A DNA stretch of 64,000 nt, from positions 124,001 to 188,000 of the forward strand of contig NZ_BCTT01000012.1 in the NCBI RefSeq assembly GCF_001590905.1, written 5' to 3'. The position numbers and the translations under genes were made by a program. A model generated the notes under the pieces. The model did no database searches, was not told where the DNA came from, and was given only the letters and a program-made list of their open reading frames with translations. Source of the stretch: Serratia grimesii NBRC 13537 (GTDB taxonomy: Bacteria > Pseudomonadota > Gammaproteobacteria > Enterobacterales > Enterobacteriaceae). Below are positions 8,946 to 18,763 of the stretch, in pieces (the stretch's first letter is position 1; each line of letters starts with the position of its first letter).

Positions 8946-11108
8946 GTGTCACGTACAATTATGTTGATCCCCACTGGCACCAGCGTCGGCCTGACCAGCG
9001 TCAGCCTGGGTGTCATCCGCTCCATGGAACAAAAAGGCGTTAGCCTGAGCGTGTTCAAACCTATCGCTCAGCCACGCACTGGCGGCGACTCGCTCGACCA
9101 AACCACCACCATCATCCGTAGCAGCAACTCCACGATTACAGCCGCTGAACCGCTGCGTATGAGCTACGTTGAAGGCTTGCTGAGCTCCAACCAGCAAGAC
9201 GTGCTGATGGAAGAAATCGTGGCTCGCTACCACGAGAACACCAAAGATGCGGAAGTGGTGTTGATCGAAGGTCTGGTACCGACCCGTAAGCACCAGTTCG
9301 CCAATGCGCTGAACTATGAAATCGCCAAAACGCTGAATGCAGAAATCGTCTTCGTACTGGCGCTGGGCAACGATTCCCCAGCACAGCTGAAAGAGCGCAT
9401 TGAGTTGGCCCGCAGCAGCTTCGGCGGCAGCAAAAACAAAAATATCACCGGCGTGATCATCAATAAGCTTAATGCACCAGTTGATGAGCAGGGCCGTACC
9501 CGCCCTGACCTGTCCGAGATCTTCGACGATTCCACCAAGGCCAGCGTAACCAACGTTGACCCGGCGCAACTGTTCGCCAACAGCCCGCTGCCAGTATTGG
9601 GCTGTGTGCCGTGGAGCTTCGATCTGATTGCAACCCGTGCTATCGACATGGCCCGTCACCTGAAGGCCACTGTGGTCAATGAAGGCGACATCATGACCCG
9701 TCGCGTGAAGTCTGTGACCTTCTGTGCGCGCAGCATCCCGCACATGCTGGAACACTTCCGTCCGGGCTCACTGCTGGTCACTTCGGCAGACCGCCCTGAC
9801 GTGTTGGTGTCCGCCTGTCTGGCAGCCATGAACGGCGTGGAAATCGGTGCCATTCTGCTGACCGGTGGCTATGCCATCGACGAACCGATCAGAAAACTGT
9901 GTGAACGTGCCTTCCAAACCGGCCTGCCGGTATTTATGGTCGACACCAACACCTGGCAGACCTCACTCAGCCTGCAAAGCTTCAACCTCGAAGTGCCAGC
10001 GGACGACCACCAGCGCATCGAGAAAGTGCAGAACTACGTGGCCAGCCACATCAACGCCGAGTGGATCGAGTCTCTGACCGCCACCTCTGAGCGTTCACGT
10101 CGTCTGTCTCCACCAGCGTTCCGTTACGAGCTGACCGAACTGGCACGTAAAGCCGGCAAACGCATCGTGCTGCCTGAAGGCGATGAACCGCGTACCGTGA
10201 AAGCGGCAGCTATCTGTGCCGAACGTGGTATCGCAGAATGTGTGCTGTTGGGTAACCCGGAAGAGATCCAACGCGTTGCCGCCGCTCAGGGCGTTGAGCT
10301 GGGTAAAGGCATCGAGATTGTTGATCCGGTCGCTGTCCGTGAACAGTATGTGCCGCGTCTGGTTGAGCTGCGCAAGAGCAAGGGCATGACCGAAGTGGTT
10401 GCGCGCGAGCAACTGGAAGACAATGTGGTTCTCGGTACTCTGATGCTGGAGAAAGGCGAAGTCGACGGTCTGGTTTCTGGTGCGGTTCACACCACTGCCA
10501 ACACCATCCGTCCACCGTTGCAGTTGATCAAAACCGCACCGGGCAGTTCATTGGTGTCGTCCGTGTTCTTCATGCTGCTGCCTGACCAGGTTCTGGTTTA
10601 CGGCGACTGTGCGATCAACCCGGATCCAACCGCAGAGCAACTGTCTGAGATTGCTATTCAGTCAGCAGACTCCGCTGCCGCCTTCGGTATCGAACCACGC
10701 GTAGCAATGATCTCCTACTCTACCGGTAACTCCGGTGCGGGTAGCGACGTTGAGAAAGTGCGTGAAGCGACTCGTCTGGCACAGGAAAAACGTCCTGACC
10801 TGATCATCGATGGCCCGCTGCAATACGACGCCGCCATCATGGCTGACGTTGCGAAGTCCAAGGCGCCTAACTCGCCAGTTGCAGGCCAGGCCACCGTGTT
10901 CATCTTCCCTGACCTGAACACCGGTAACACCACCTACAAAGCAGTACAACGCTCTGCAGATCTGGTGTCCATCGGGCCAATGCTGCAAGGCATGCGCAAA
11001 CCAGTGAACGACCTGTCGCGTGGCGCACTGGTAGACGACATTGTTTACACCGTCGCGCTGACCGCCATTCAGTCTTCTCAGGCTGATGCCGCAGCAATCA
11101 AAGCCTGA
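8946..11108 (+). CDS. pta: Phosphate acetyltransferase Pta
   Basis: The 720-residue enzyme converts acetyl-CoA and phosphate to acetyl phosphate and CoA. It has the long enterobacterial form: an N-terminal P-loop-like regulatory domain ([13 protein letters not shown] at residues 5-17), a DRTGG domain in the middle, and the C-terminal catalytic PTA_PTB domain (about residues 390-715, with [15 protein letters not shown]). The start is GTG at 8946, preceded by AGAGGA at a good distance; it gives [11 protein letters not shown], matching E. coli. An in-frame ATG at 8919 would add residues without homology. A strong terminator follows. Confidence 0.97.
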   Translation: MSRTIMLIPTGTSVGLTSVSLGVIRSMEQKGVSLSVFKPIAQPRTGGDSLDQTTTIIRSSNSTITAAEPLRMSYVEGLLSSNQQDVLMEEIVARYHENTKDAEVVLIEGLVPTRKHQFANALNYEIAKTLNAEIVFVLALGNDSPAQLKERIELARSSFGGSKNKNITGVIINKLNAPVDEQGRTRPDLSEIFDDSTKASVTNVDPAQLFANSPLPVLGCVPWSFDLIATRAIDMARHLKATVVNEGDIMTRRVKSVTFCARSIPHMLEHFRPGSLLVTSADRPDVLVSACLAAMNGVEIGAILLTGGYAIDEPIRKLCERAFQTGLPVFMVDTNTWQTSLSLQSFNLEVPADDHQRIEKVQNYVASHINAEWIESLTATSERSRRLSPPAFRYELTELARKAGKRIVLPEGDEPRTVKAAAICAERGIAECVLLGNPEEIQRVAAAQGVELGKGIEIVDPVAVREQYVPRLVELRKSKGMTEVVAREQLEDNVVLGTLMLEKGEVDGLVSGAVHTTANTIRPPLQLIKTAPGSSLVSSVFFMLLPDQVLVYGDCAINPDPTAEQLSEIAIQSADSAAAFGIEPRVAMISYSTGNSGAGSDVEKVREATRLAQEKRPDLIIDGPLQYDAAIMADVAKSKAPNSPVAGQATVFIFPDLNTGNTTYKAVQRSADLVSIGPMLQGMRKPVNDLSRGALVDDIVYTVALTAIQSSQADAAAIKA

Positions 11109-11127
11109 TAATTCCTGAGTTATCAGA

Positions 11128-11159
11128 TAAAAAAACCGGTCAATTGACCGGTTTTTTTT
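11128..11159. terminator. Bidirectional terminator between pta and yfcD
   Basis: A perfect 18-bp palindrome ACCGGTCAATTGACCGGT (11135-11152) has A7 on the left and T8 on the right. It serves pta and the convergent yfcD. Confidence 0.95.
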
Positions 11160-11173
11160 ATTGCGAGAACACG

Positions 11174-11731
11174 TCAGGCGTTTTCGTCGGTATCACGCAG
11201 TGGTTTACCGTAGGCCTGTTCATTGTTGCGTGTCAGCCACAGCGACAGTGCTTTGAGTGAATCCGGTGTGAATTCGTCGCAGCGTGCAGTGATTTCTTCC
11301 GGCGTCAGCCAGCTCACCTCAACCACTTCTTCTTCCTGCAGAGCAAACGGACCATGGGAGACACAGCTGAACAGCGCGCCCCAAACCCGGCACTGTTCTT
11401 CTTCGAAGTAGAACAGCCCATGCTCGGCGAAAGGAACGCCAGCAATACCCAGCTCTTCTTCCGCCTCGCGGCGCGCAGAATCCAGCACATTCTCCCCGCT
11501 TTGCACTACGCCACCCGCAGTGGCGTCCAGCCAGCCCGGATAGAAATCTTTAATGTCGGTGCGACGCTGCACCAGAATTTTACCCATTCCATCATGCACC
11601 ACAATATAGGTAGCACGATGACGCAGCCGTTGAGCACGCATCTGTTGGCGACTGGATTGAGCAATCACTTCGTTTTGCTCGTCGACGATATCAACCCACT
11701 CGGTATCTGCAGCCTGACCCTGTTCCGCCAT
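11174..11731 (-). CDS. yfcD: Nudix hydrolase YfcD
   Basis: The 185-residue protein has a complete Nudix box at about residues 73-95: [10 protein letters not shown] then [12 protein letters not shown], fitting G-x5-E-x7-R-E-x-x-E-E-x-G. It is related to isopentenyl-diphosphate isomerase-like Nudix proteins, but its substrate is unknown. It is slightly longer than E. coli YfcD (180). The E. coli gene yfcC, which I recall between pta and yfcD, is absent here. Confidence 0.93.
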   Translation of the reverse strand: MAEQGQAADTEWVDIVDEQNEVIAQSSRQQMRAQRLRHRATYIVVHDGMGKILVQRRTDIKDFYPGWLDATAGGVVQSGENVLDSARREAEEELGIAGVPFAEHGLFYFEEEQCRVWGALFSCVSHGPFALQEEEVVEVSWLTPEEITARCDEFTPDSLKALSLWLTRNNEQAYGKPLRDTDENA

Positions 11732-11821
11732 CCTCTAAAACCTTCTATTTTGGCGCGATGCATCCCGCGCACTGGTTAATCAATGAGTGTTTTTCAAAGA
11801 TTTTTATTGTGTGTGTATAAA

Positions 11822-12373
11822 TTAGTGCGTTAATGCCACCTCTGCAACAGCCTTGCCGCTGTGCAACGTGACCACACTTAAAATGCCGTCCTCCAGTATG
11901 CCATAGCTGGCGGGAAAGCCCCCTTTCGGAATGCTGACCGACCCTGGATTAAAGCAGTAAATATCCCCCTGCCGCTCCGCCTGCGGTAAATGAGTGTGTC
12001 CATAAACCAGCACATCTCCGGCAGATAACGGCGGCAGTGCGGAAGGATGATAAAGGTGACCGTGGGTTAAAAACAATCGTCTTTTTTGCAATAGCACCTG
12101 CTGCCAAGACGCCGTGATAGGAAATGACAGTAACATCTGATCAACTTCACTATCACAGTTGCCGCGAACGGCGATGATCTTGTCGCTATAGCGATTCAAA
12201 TGCTCAGCAACCTGCGCTGGCTGATATCCCGCGGGTAACGCGTTTCGTGGCCCATGATTCAGCAAATCGCCCAGTAAGATCAGCCAATCGGCACCGCTTT
12301 GTTCAAAGTGATCCAGCACACTTTCGGTGGCAGGGAGTGAACCATGTATATCCGAGGCAAATATCAGCTTCAT
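11822..12373 (-). CDS. yfcE: Metallophosphodiesterase YfcE
   Basis: The 183-residue calcineurin-like phosphoesterase has the ordered metal-binding motifs ASDIHG (residue 6 on), GDLLNHG, GNCD, and the late histidines in LTHGHLY and VYGHTH. E. coli YfcE is a Mn-dependent phosphodiesterase active on model substrates, with unknown physiological role. It starts MKLIFASDIHGS behind AAGGA and lies divergent from yfcG. Confidence 0.94.
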   Translation of the reverse strand: MKLIFASDIHGSLPATESVLDHFEQSGADWLILLGDLLNHGPRNALPAGYQPAQVAEHLNRYSDKIIAVRGNCDSEVDQMLLSFPITASWQQVLLQKRRLFLTHGHLYHPSALPPLSAGDVLVYGHTHLPQAERQGDIYCFNPGSVSIPKGGFPASYGILEDGILSVVTLHSGKAVAEVALTH

Positions 12374-12621
12374 AACCTTGTCCTTGATAAGGAAATAAGC
12401 CCTATTTTAGCGCGCTGTCACTGCACGGCAAACCGCAGATTTACCTACAGAGAATTGTGAGGCATCTTGTGGAGATAGCATCAGACGAATCTCACATAGC
12501 CTGCTATTCTTAGCTGCTATTGTAGGTAATCCTATAGAAAGATCTCTGATATACCTTTGTGCGCGGCGAAGACCGCAACACCGTGTAATGACTTACAGAT
12601 CACCTTACCGCAGGAGGCAAC
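12374..12621. promoter_or_regulatory. Divergent yfcE-yfcG promoter region
   Basis: This is a 248-bp intergenic region. A perfect 9-bp inverted repeat, TTACCTACA (12441-12449) and TGTAGGTAA (12521-12529), brackets 71 bp. The yfcG ribosome binding site is GCAGGAGGCAAC, just before the ATG at 12622. No gene was found. Confidence 0.4.
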
Positions 12622-13251
12622 ATGATTGACCTGTATTACGCGCCTACTCCAAATGGTCACAAGATTACCCTGTTTCTGGAGGAGGTTGGCTTACCCTACC
12701 GTATCCACCGCGTAAATATCAGCGCCGGCGATCAGTTCAAGCCGGAATTTCTGAGCATTTCACCCAACAACAAAATCCCGGCGATCGTCGACCAGCAACC
12801 GGTTGATGGCGGAGCCCCTATCAGCCTGTTCGAATCCGGTGAAATTCTGCTGTATTTGGCAGAGAAAACCGGCAAACTACTGAGCAAAGGGCTACGCGAG
12901 CGCGCAGCTACGCTGCAGTGGCTGTTCTGGCAGGTGGCAGGATTTGGGCCGATGCTGGGACAGAATCACCATTTCAATCATTACGCGCCACAACCCGTCC
13001 CTTACGCCATTGAACGTTACCATCTGGAAACCAAGCGCCTGTATGCCGTACTGGACGCCGAGCTGCAAAAGCATCCATACCTGGGTGGTGATAACTACAG
13101 CATCGCCGATATTGCGACTTATCCATGGGTAGTGTCACACCCCCGTCAGCGCATCGATCTGGCGGATTACCCGGCAGTGCGCAACTGGTTCGAACGTATC
13201 AGTAACCGCCCGGCAACCGAGCGTGCTTACAAACTGGCTGAACAGGGTTAA
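12622..13251 (+). CDS. yfcG: GST-like disulfide-bond oxidoreductase YfcG
   Basis: The 209-residue protein has a thioredoxin-fold N-terminal GST domain (residues 1-85, with [24 protein letters not shown] and [11 protein letters not shown]) and a helical C-terminal domain containing [12 protein letters not shown] and [10 protein letters not shown]. It is very close to E. coli YfcG, which shows disulfide-bond reductase activity with glutathione and no catalytic cysteine. The neighbouring E. coli paralogue yfcF is missing here. A strong AGGAGG site precedes the ATG. Confidence 0.93.
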   Translation: MIDLYYAPTPNGHKITLFLEEVGLPYRIHRVNISAGDQFKPEFLSISPNNKIPAIVDQQPVDGGAPISLFESGEILLYLAEKTGKLLSKGLRERAATLQWLFWQVAGFGPMLGQNHHFNHYAPQPVPYAIERYHLETKRLYAVLDAELQKHPYLGGDNYSIADIATYPWVVSHPRQRIDLADYPAVRNWFERISNRPATERAYKLAEQG

Positions 13252-13259
13252 ATTTCCGA

Positions 13260-13280
13260 CTCCCCGGGCTCCGGGGAGTT
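13260..13280 (+). terminator. Hairpin after yfcG
   Basis: CTCCCCGG and CCGGGGAG surround GCT, followed by TTTCCC. The stem is strong and the T-run short, so it may be a partial terminator before folX. Confidence 0.6.
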
Positions 13281-13355
13281 TCCCTCGGCTCGTTATCTTT
13301 TCCTTACTTTCCGTGTATTCTGGGCGCAAATAATCAGACCTGTGGAGATTCTCTG

Positions 13356-13727
13356 ATGTCATTTAGTCAACCCGACGCCATTATTCGTATAAAAAATCTG
13401 CGGTTGCGTACTTTCATCGGTATCAAGGAAGAAGAAATCAACAACCGTCAGGACATCCTGATTAACGTCATGATCCATTATCCGGCAGATAAAGCGCGCG
13501 ACAGCGAAAACATTGACGATGCGCTCAACTACCGAACCATAACTAAAGCCATCATCCGCCATGTGGAAGATAACCGCTTTGCCCTGCTGGAAAAATTAAC
13601 TCAGGATGTGCTCGATATCGTGAAACAACACGCCTGGGTAACCTATGCTGAAGTGGAGATAGATAAACTATTGGCCCTGCGCTACGCCGACTCGGTTTCG
13701 ATGACCATGAGCTATCGCCGGGCCTGA
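13356..13727 (+). CDS. folX: Dihydroneopterin triphosphate 2'-epimerase FolX
   Basis: The 123-residue enzyme belongs to the FolB/FolX tunnelling fold. It epimerises dihydroneopterin triphosphate to dihydromonapterin triphosphate on the way to tetrahydromonapterin. The conserved stretches [27 protein letters not shown] and [12 protein letters not shown] match E. coli FolX nearly residue for residue. It is 26 bases before yfcH on the same strand, as in E. coli. Confidence 0.97.
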   Translation: MSFSQPDAIIRIKNLRLRTFIGIKEEEINNRQDILINVMIHYPADKARDSENIDDALNYRTITKAIIRHVEDNRFALLEKLTQDVLDIVKQHAWVTYAEVEIDKLLALRYADSVSMTMSYRRA

Positions 13728-13753
13728 AACTACAGCTTCAGGGAGAATCGACC

Positions 13754-14668
13754 ATGCGGATCCTGATCACCGGCGCCACAGGATTGATAGGGAGCAGCCT
13801 GACACAGCGGCTGCTGGGCCTTTCTCACCAAATTACGGTGTTGAGCCGCAACGTGCAGCACGCACGTGAACGGTTTGGCGAACAAGTCGATTACTGGTCA
13901 ACGCTGCAAGATAAACCCTCACTGGAGGGTTTTGACGCCGTAATTAACCTGGCCGGTGAGCCGATCGCCGACAAGCGCTGGAGCAAGGCACAGAAAGAAC
14001 GCCTGTGTCACAGCCGTTGGGATCTGACCGAGCAGTTAGCAAAGCTGATTAATGCTAGCAGCACGCCGCCCAGCGTGCTGATTTCAGGCTCCGCAACCGG
14101 CTACTATGGCGATCAGGACCAGGCGGTCGTCACCGAAGACGAAGTCCCGCATGACGAATTCACCCATATGCTGTGTCAACGCTGGGAGTCATTGGCACTC
14201 CAGGCACAAAGCAATACCACCCGGGTATGTCTGCTGCGCACTGGTGTCGTCCTGGCAGCCAAAGGCGGTGCACTGGCGAAAATGCTTCCCCCCTTCCGTA
14301 TCGGGCTCGGTGGGCCAATGGGCACGGGTCGCCAATATCTGCCGTGGATCCATCTGGATGACATGATAAACGGCATTATTTATTTACTGGATCATCAGAC
14401 CCTGCAAGGGCCGTTCAATATGGTCGCCCCTTATCCCGTTCATAACGAGCAGTTTGCCGCTCAACTCGCTAACGTACTCGATCGACCGGCATTTTTGCGT
14501 GTACCGGCATTCGCCCTGCGTTTATTAATGGGAGAAGCGGCGGTATTGGTATTGGGGGGACAACGCGCAGTGCCGAAACGTCTGGAAGAAGCCGGTTTTA
14601 GTTTCCGTTTTTTGGAGCTGGAACAGGCATTGGATGATGTTATCAATCAGCGGCTAGACGATCGCTGA
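13754..14668 (+). CDS. yfcH: Putative nucleotide-sugar epimerase YfcH
   Basis: The 304-residue SDR-type protein has the N-terminal Rossmann glycine motif [12 protein letters not shown] (residues 5-16), the active-site-like Tyr in GSATGYYG, and the C-terminal DUF1731 region of the TIGR01777 family ([18 protein letters not shown]). Members are thought to be NAD(P)-dependent, but no reaction is known for YfcH. It follows folX closely, behind a CAGGGAGAA site. A 13-bp GC-rich stem follows. Confidence 0.92.
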   Translation: MRILITGATGLIGSSLTQRLLGLSHQITVLSRNVQHARERFGEQVDYWSTLQDKPSLEGFDAVINLAGEPIADKRWSKAQKERLCHSRWDLTEQLAKLINASSTPPSVLISGSATGYYGDQDQAVVTEDEVPHDEFTHMLCQRWESLALQAQSNTTRVCLLRTGVVLAAKGGALAKMLPPFRIGLGGPMGTGRQYLPWIHLDDMINGIIYLLDHQTLQGPFNMVAPYPVHNEQFAAQLANVLDRPAFLRVPAFALRLLMGEAAVLVLGGQRAVPKRLEEAGFSFRFLELEQALDDVINQRLDDR

Positions 14669-14673
14669 GGATC

Positions 14674-14705
14674 TTGTAGGGGCCGGAGAGATCCGGCCCC
14701 TACAA
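14674..14705. terminator. Strong stem-loop between convergent yfcH and hisP
   Basis: TTGTAGGGGCCGG (14674-14686) pairs perfectly with CCGGCCCCTACAA (14693-14705) around AGAGAT. There is no long T-tract, but its place between convergent stop codons suits a bidirectional terminator or mRNA end stabiliser. Confidence 0.7.
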
Positions 14706-14708
14706 CTG

Positions 14709-15482
14709 CTATTTTAATGCGCCGGAAAGAAACTGCTGCAATCGGGGGCTTTTCGGATTACCAAACAACTCGGCCGGTGGCCCTTGTTCTTCAATCAGTC
14801 CCTTATGCAGGAAAATCACGTGGCTGGACACATGGCGTGCAAACTCCATTTCATGCGTCACTACCACCATGGTTTTGCCCTCTTCGGCCAGCTTCTGCAT
14901 GATTCGCAGTACTTCGCCAACCAATTCAGGATCCAGCGCTGACGTCGGTTCATCAAACAGCAAGACTTCAGGTTCCATCGCCAATGCCCGTGCGATGGAC
15001 ACACGTTGCTGTTGACCACCAGACAAGTGCACCGGATATTTGCCACGAGCACGCTCATCGATACCCACTTTATCCAGATAGCGGACCGCACGCTCACGCG
15101 CTTCCGTCTTGCTCAAACCCAACACCTGCACAGGTGCTTCCATCACGTTCTCCAGCACCGTCATGTGACTCCACAGGTTGAAGTGCTGAAACACCATCGT
15201 CAGGCGGGTACGCAGCAGTTGCAGCTGTTTTTTGTCAAACACCTTCAACTGACCATCCTTGTCACGCACCATACGAATATCTTCGTTGTTCAGGCTGATA
15301 GAACCTTCACTCGGCTTCTCCAGAAAGTTAATGCAACGTAAAAAGGTACTTTTACCGGAGCCGGAAGAACCGATGATGCTAATCACATCCCCGGCATTGG
15401 CCGCCAACGATACGCCTTTCAACACTTCATGGTCACCGTAGCGCTTGTGCAGTTCAGTGACGGCTAATTTATTTTCAGACAT
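14709..15482 (-). CDS. hisP: Histidine/basic amino acid ABC transporter ATP-binding protein HisP
   Basis: The 257-residue ATPase powers the HisQMP2 importer with HisJ. Walker A is GSSGSGKST at about residues 38-46, the signature is LSGGQQQRVSIARAL, Walker B is EVLLFDEPTSALD, and the H-loop is VVTHEM. Its length equals E. coli HisP. It is the last gene of hisJQMP, 19 bases after hisM. Confidence 0.97.
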   Translation of the reverse strand: MSENKLAVTELHKRYGDHEVLKGVSLAANAGDVISIIGSSGSGKSTFLRCINFLEKPSEGSISLNNEDIRMVRDKDGQLKVFDKKQLQLLRTRLTMVFQHFNLWSHMTVLENVMEAPVQVLGLSKTEARERAVRYLDKVGIDERARGKYPVHLSGGQQQRVSIARALAMEPEVLLFDEPTSALDPELVGEVLRIMQKLAEEGKTMVVVTHEMEFARHVSSHVIFLHKGLIEEQGPPAELFGNPKSPRLQQFLSGALK

Positions 15483-15501
15483 AGTTTCTTCCCGTCATTT
15501 A

Positions 15502-16206
15502 TCAGTGGCTAACATGCGCCATCCAGCGCCTTTCAGCTTTGCGGAACAAGCTGATTAACACATAAGAGATGATCAGATACAGCACCGCCGCAATCCCGAA
15601 GGCGTAGAACGGCTGATAGGTCGCCGCATTAATATCGCGTGCGATTTTCAGCAGGTCCGGTACGGTAGCGGTAAACGCCAGCGCGGTGGAGTGCAACATC
15701 AAGATCACTTCGTTGCTGTAGGCCGGCAGTGCGGTCCGCAACGCCGAAGGCAAAATAATGCAGCGATACATCTTAAAGCGGGAAAAACCATAGGCGTTGG
15801 CCGCCTCGATCTCACCGTGCGGCACCGAACGAATAGCCCCGGCGAAGATCTCGGTGGTGTAGGCGCAGGTGTTAAGCGTCAGCGCCAAAATGGTGCAGTT
15901 CAACCCGCTGCGGAAGAACGCATTGAGGAACTCGCTGCCACGCACGATCTCCAGACTGTACATACCGGAGTAGAACACCAGCAACTGCACATACAACGGT
16001 GTACCACGAAACACGTAGGTATAAAGCCATACCGGGAAGCGTACCCATCTTATGGAAGAGACACGCGCCACCGCCATCGGGATTGCCAGCAGGCCGCCCA
16101 TCACCACCGACGCAATAAGCAGCCACAGCGTGACCGCCACGCCGGTGAAACGATAACCGTCGCTCCAGAGTAACGATTCCCAGTATTGGTGCAAAATATC
16201 GATCAT
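15502..16206 (-). CDS. hisM: Histidine ABC transporter permease HisM
   Basis: The 234-residue inner-membrane permease belongs to the polar amino-acid HisMQ subfamily and has about five membrane helices. The EAA coupling loop is seen as EIEAANAYGFSRFKMYRCIILPSA. It pairs with HisQ to form the channel. Its start overlaps the hisQ stop by four bases (ATGA), which points to translational coupling. Confidence 0.96.
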   Translation of the reverse strand: MIDILHQYWESLLWSDGYRFTGVAVTLWLLIASVVMGGLLAIPMAVARVSSIRWVRFPVWLYTYVFRGTPLYVQLLVFYSGMYSLEIVRGSEFLNAFFRSGLNCTILALTLNTCAYTTEIFAGAIRSVPHGEIEAANAYGFSRFKMYRCIILPSALRTALPAYSNEVILMLHSTALAFTATVPDLLKIARDINAATYQPFYAFGIAAVLYLIISYVLISLFRKAERRWMAHVSH

Positions 16207-16889
16207 AGCTCGGCCCTCTTGACGCCCAATGAATAACGCCGTTCAAGCCACAGCAACACCCCGTTGGAAACCGTGGTGAAAACCAGATAAACCACACCAG
16301 CCACGATCGCGAAGAAGAACGGTTGGTAGGTACCTTTCCCGGCCAACTGAGTGGCTTTCACCACGTCATTAAGGCCAAGAATAGACACCAGTGCCGTTGC
16401 TTTCAGGATCACTTGCCAGTTGTTGCCAATGCCCGGCAGGGCAAAGCGCATCATCGCAGGGAACAGAATGCGGCGGAAAATCTGCGGACCGGAAAAACCA
16501 TAGGCGGTTGCTGCTTCTATCTGCCCTTTCGGTACGGCCATATAAGCACCGCGGAAAGTTTCAGTGAAGTAGGCACCGTAGATAAACCCGAGGGTAATGA
16601 TCCCCGCACTGAGCGGATCGATATCAATTTGCGAGAAGCCAAGCAGTTCAGTGAGGTTATTGAGCGCAATTTGCAGACCGTAAAAAATCAGCAGCATCAG
16701 CACCAGATCGGGTACACCGCGGATCAGCGTCGTGTAAGCACCGAAAATCATCGAGACCAGTGGGTTATGTGAAAGTTTACCGCCAGCGCCGATCAGACCA
16801 ATCACCACCGCCAGCACTACGGAACTGAGGGCCAGCTCCAGCGTCACCAAAGCGCCCTCAAATATCAATTGGGAATAGCCTTGCAGCAT
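16203..16889 (-). CDS. hisQ: Histidine ABC transporter permease HisQ
   Basis: The 228-residue permease is the partner of HisM, with about five hydrophobic segments and the EAA loop QIEAATAYGFSGPQIFRRILFPA. It lies 85 bases after hisJ, and that gap holds a 9-bp perfect GC stem. The size and order match E. coli and Salmonella. Confidence 0.96.
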   Translation of the reverse strand: MLQGYSQLIFEGALVTLELALSSVVLAVVIGLIGAGGKLSHNPLVSMIFGAYTTLIRGVPDLVLMLLIFYGLQIALNNLTELLGFSQIDIDPLSAGIITLGFIYGAYFTETFRGAYMAVPKGQIEAATAYGFSGPQIFRRILFPAMMRFALPGIGNNWQVILKATALVSILGLNDVVKATQLAGKGTYQPFFFAIVAGVVYLVFTTVSNGVLLWLERRYSLGVKRAEL

Positions 16890-16923
16890 TTACTTCACCC
16901 TGTCGTCATTGGATCCCGAACCA

Positions 16924-16947
16924 TCGGGGCCGGTGGGTCGGCCCCGA
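16924..16947 (-). other. Stable stem-loop in the hisJ-hisQ gap
   Basis: TCGGGGCCG (16924-16932) and CGGCCCCGA (16939-16947) form a perfect 9-bp stem around GTGGGT. In Salmonella and E. coli the same gap carries REP sequences that protect the upstream hisJ message. This stem sits in the same place and may play that part without being a REP copy. Confidence 0.65.
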
Positions 16948-16974
16948 AGTCACAACATGGAACGGTGCGCGGAA

Positions 16975-17757
16975 TTATCCGCCGTAGACGTCAAAGTCGA
17001 AGTATTTCTTCGCAAACTTGTCGTAACTACCGTCTTTGCGCATCTCGGCAAAGGCTTTATCTAATGCTGCCTTCAGTTCGGTATCGGTCTTACGCAAACC
17101 CATACCGGTACCGACACCAAAGAACTTGTCATCCTTCACCGACTCACCGGCAAACGCGTAATTTTTACCTGGAGGCTGTTTCAGGAAGCCATCGCTGCCA
17201 GCCACTTCGTCCTGGAAGGCGGCATCAATACGGCCTGATGCCAGGTCGGCGTACACCAGATCCTGGTTCTGATAAGGTACAACGGTGATGCCCTTAGGCT
17301 GCCACATGGCGTTAGCATAGGCTTCTTGAGTAGTACCTTGCAGCACACCGATGCTTTTGCCTTTCAGCGCGTCCACGGTAGGCAATAGCTTCGAGCCTTT
17401 CGGGGCGATCAGACGGGCGTTAGCGGCATACAGCTTGTCGGTAAAGGCAATTTCTTGCTGGCGTTTTTCAGTGATCGACAAAGAAGAGATAATGGCGTCA
17501 ATTTTCTTCGCCTTCAGGGAAGGGATCAGCGCATCAAAATCGCTTTCCACAAAGGTACATTGGGTATTTATGCGTTTGCACAGCTCTTTGGCCAAATCGA
17601 TATCAAAGCCGACCAGCTCACCTTTGGCATTTTTTGACTCAAAGGGGGCATAGGTCGGATCGGTACCTATCTTCAGCGTCGATGGTACAGCGGCAAATGC
17701 GCTGCTTACCGCGCTCAAAGCCAAGACTAAAGGAAGAACCTTAACCAGCTTTTTCAT
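16975..17757 (-). CDS. hisJ: Periplasmic histidine/basic amino acid-binding protein HisJ
   Basis: The 260-residue type II solute-binding protein has a signal peptide of about 22 residues ending SSAFA. The mature part begins [19 protein letters not shown] and shows [30 protein letters not shown] and the C-terminus FDFDVYGG. Overall it resembles HisJ more than ArgT, though [11 protein letters not shown] and the QDLVYADLA segment are ArgT-like. Only one binding protein is encoded here, where E. coli has argT plus hisJ, so it may serve both histidine and Lys/Arg/Orn. The ribosome binding site is GAGGGTAA. Confidence 0.92.
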   Translation of the reverse strand: MKKLVKVLPLVLALSAVSSAFAAVPSTLKIGTDPTYAPFESKNAKGELVGFDIDLAKELCKRINTQCTFVESDFDALIPSLKAKKIDAIISSLSITEKRQQEIAFTDKLYAANARLIAPKGSKLLPTVDALKGKSIGVLQGTTQEAYANAMWQPKGITVVPYQNQDLVYADLASGRIDAAFQDEVAGSDGFLKQPPGKNYAFAGESVKDDKFFGVGTGMGLRKTDTELKAALDKAFAEMRKDGSYDKFAKKYFDFDVYGG

Positions 17758-18058
17758 AAATTACCCTCAAATTGATTTTTTGATGCCACTGCGGGCATTA
17801 CTTTTCCACCAAATCAATTTGCAGTAATCGTGCCACATTTGTTGCTGTAGGCGGAGGGAACGGCTCCGGCCTTCACAAAACTGTTTCCTGGGACGATAAC
17901 CGCAAAATTAAATCGGCCAGTCTTGGCCGCGCCACGGGCAGTGGGTAAATACCAAAGCCTTGAAACAGTGAGCGTGATGAAGTGGGATCATTATGGTGCA
18001 TGCGCCGCCCTAATTCAGTGCGGTGTTGCACAAATGTGCCAAATTGGGGAGAAATTTG
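17758..18058. promoter_or_regulatory. hisJ upstream region
   Basis: This 301-bp gap lies between ubiX and hisJ, both on the minus strand. Directly upstream of the hisJ ribosome binding site is a perfect 10-bp inverted repeat, AAATTGATTT (17769-17778) and AAATCAATTT (17811-17820). The 32-bp spacer contains TGATGCC and GGGCATTA, which pair partly, so the leader could fold into a long stem. I did not find a convincing ArgR box. No gene was found. Confidence 0.45.
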
Positions 18059-18631
18059 TTAATTGGCACCTTGCCAGCGGGTAAATAAATCCTTCGGTAA
18101 TTCAATGTCAAATTGGTCAACCACTCGGTTTACGGTTTGATCGATGATGTCTTCGACACTCTCAGGACGGTGATAAAACGCCGGCACTGGCGGCATAATT
18201 ACCGCGCCCATTTCCGCCGCCTGGGTCATCAGCCGCAGATGGCCAATATGCAATGGGGTTTCACGCACGCACAACACTAACCGGCGGCGTTCTTTCAAAA
18301 CGACATCCGCAGCACGCGTCAGTAAACCATCGCTATAGCTATTGGCGATACCGGATAACGTTTTGATCGAACAAGGTAAAATCACCATACCTGCCGTTTT
18401 GAACGAGCCGGAAGAAATGCTGGCACCAATATCGCGAGAATCATGCACCACATCGGCCAGTGCCTGCACTTCACGCAAGCTGAGCGTAGTTTCCAGAGAC
18501 AGCGTTTGCCGCGCGGCATTACTCATCACCAAATGGGTTTCTACCTCTGCGACATCGCGTAATACCTGTAGCAAGCGCACGCCGTAGATTGCGCCGCTGG
18601 CGCCGGAAATACCGATGATGAGTCGTTTCAT
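18059..18631 (-). CDS. ubiX: Flavin prenyltransferase UbiX
   Basis: The 190-residue flavoprotein makes prenylated FMN for the decarboxylase UbiD in ubiquinone synthesis. The N-terminus KRLIIGISGASGAIYGVRLL binds FMN, and the late PPVPAFYHRPESVEDIIDQTV region is typical of the family. The start MKRLIIG matches E. coli (189 residues); a further upstream Met would add 17 unrelated residues. It is the last gene after purF, 132 bases away. Confidence 0.95.
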   Translation of the reverse strand: MKRLIIGISGASGAIYGVRLLQVLRDVAEVETHLVMSNAARQTLSLETTLSLREVQALADVVHDSRDIGASISSGSFKTAGMVILPCSIKTLSGIANSYSDGLLTRAADVVLKERRRLVLCVRETPLHIGHLRLMTQAAEMGAVIMPPVPAFYHRPESVEDIIDQTVNRVVDQFDIELPKDLFTRWQGAN

Positions 18632-18714
18632 AAAACTGGCCTCTGCCACGAAAAAGATAGGATCAGGCAGACTTTGCCGCAATGGCGAGGGATAAGCAAG
18701 TCAGGGAGGGATAA

Positions 18715-18740
18715 TGCACTGCGACAGACGCCGCAGTGCA
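18715..18740 (-). other. Stem-loop in the purF-ubiX gap
   Basis: TGCACTGCG and CGCAGTGCA form a 9-bp stem around ACAGACGC, 24 bases after the purF stop codon. It lacks a T-tract and may end part of the purF transcripts or stabilise their 3' end. Confidence 0.5.
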
Positions 18741-18763
18741 CCTTGGTTGCACAACGCAGGAGT

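Noticed and set aside
8949-9755. 268-codon frame antisense to pta
   Set aside because: Same reason: an antisense shadow of a highly biased gene, low-complexity Gln/Ala/His-rich translation and no start signal.
17758-18058. ArgR box before hisJ
   Set aside because: I looked for TGAAT/ATTCA half-sites as in E. coli and found none convincing.
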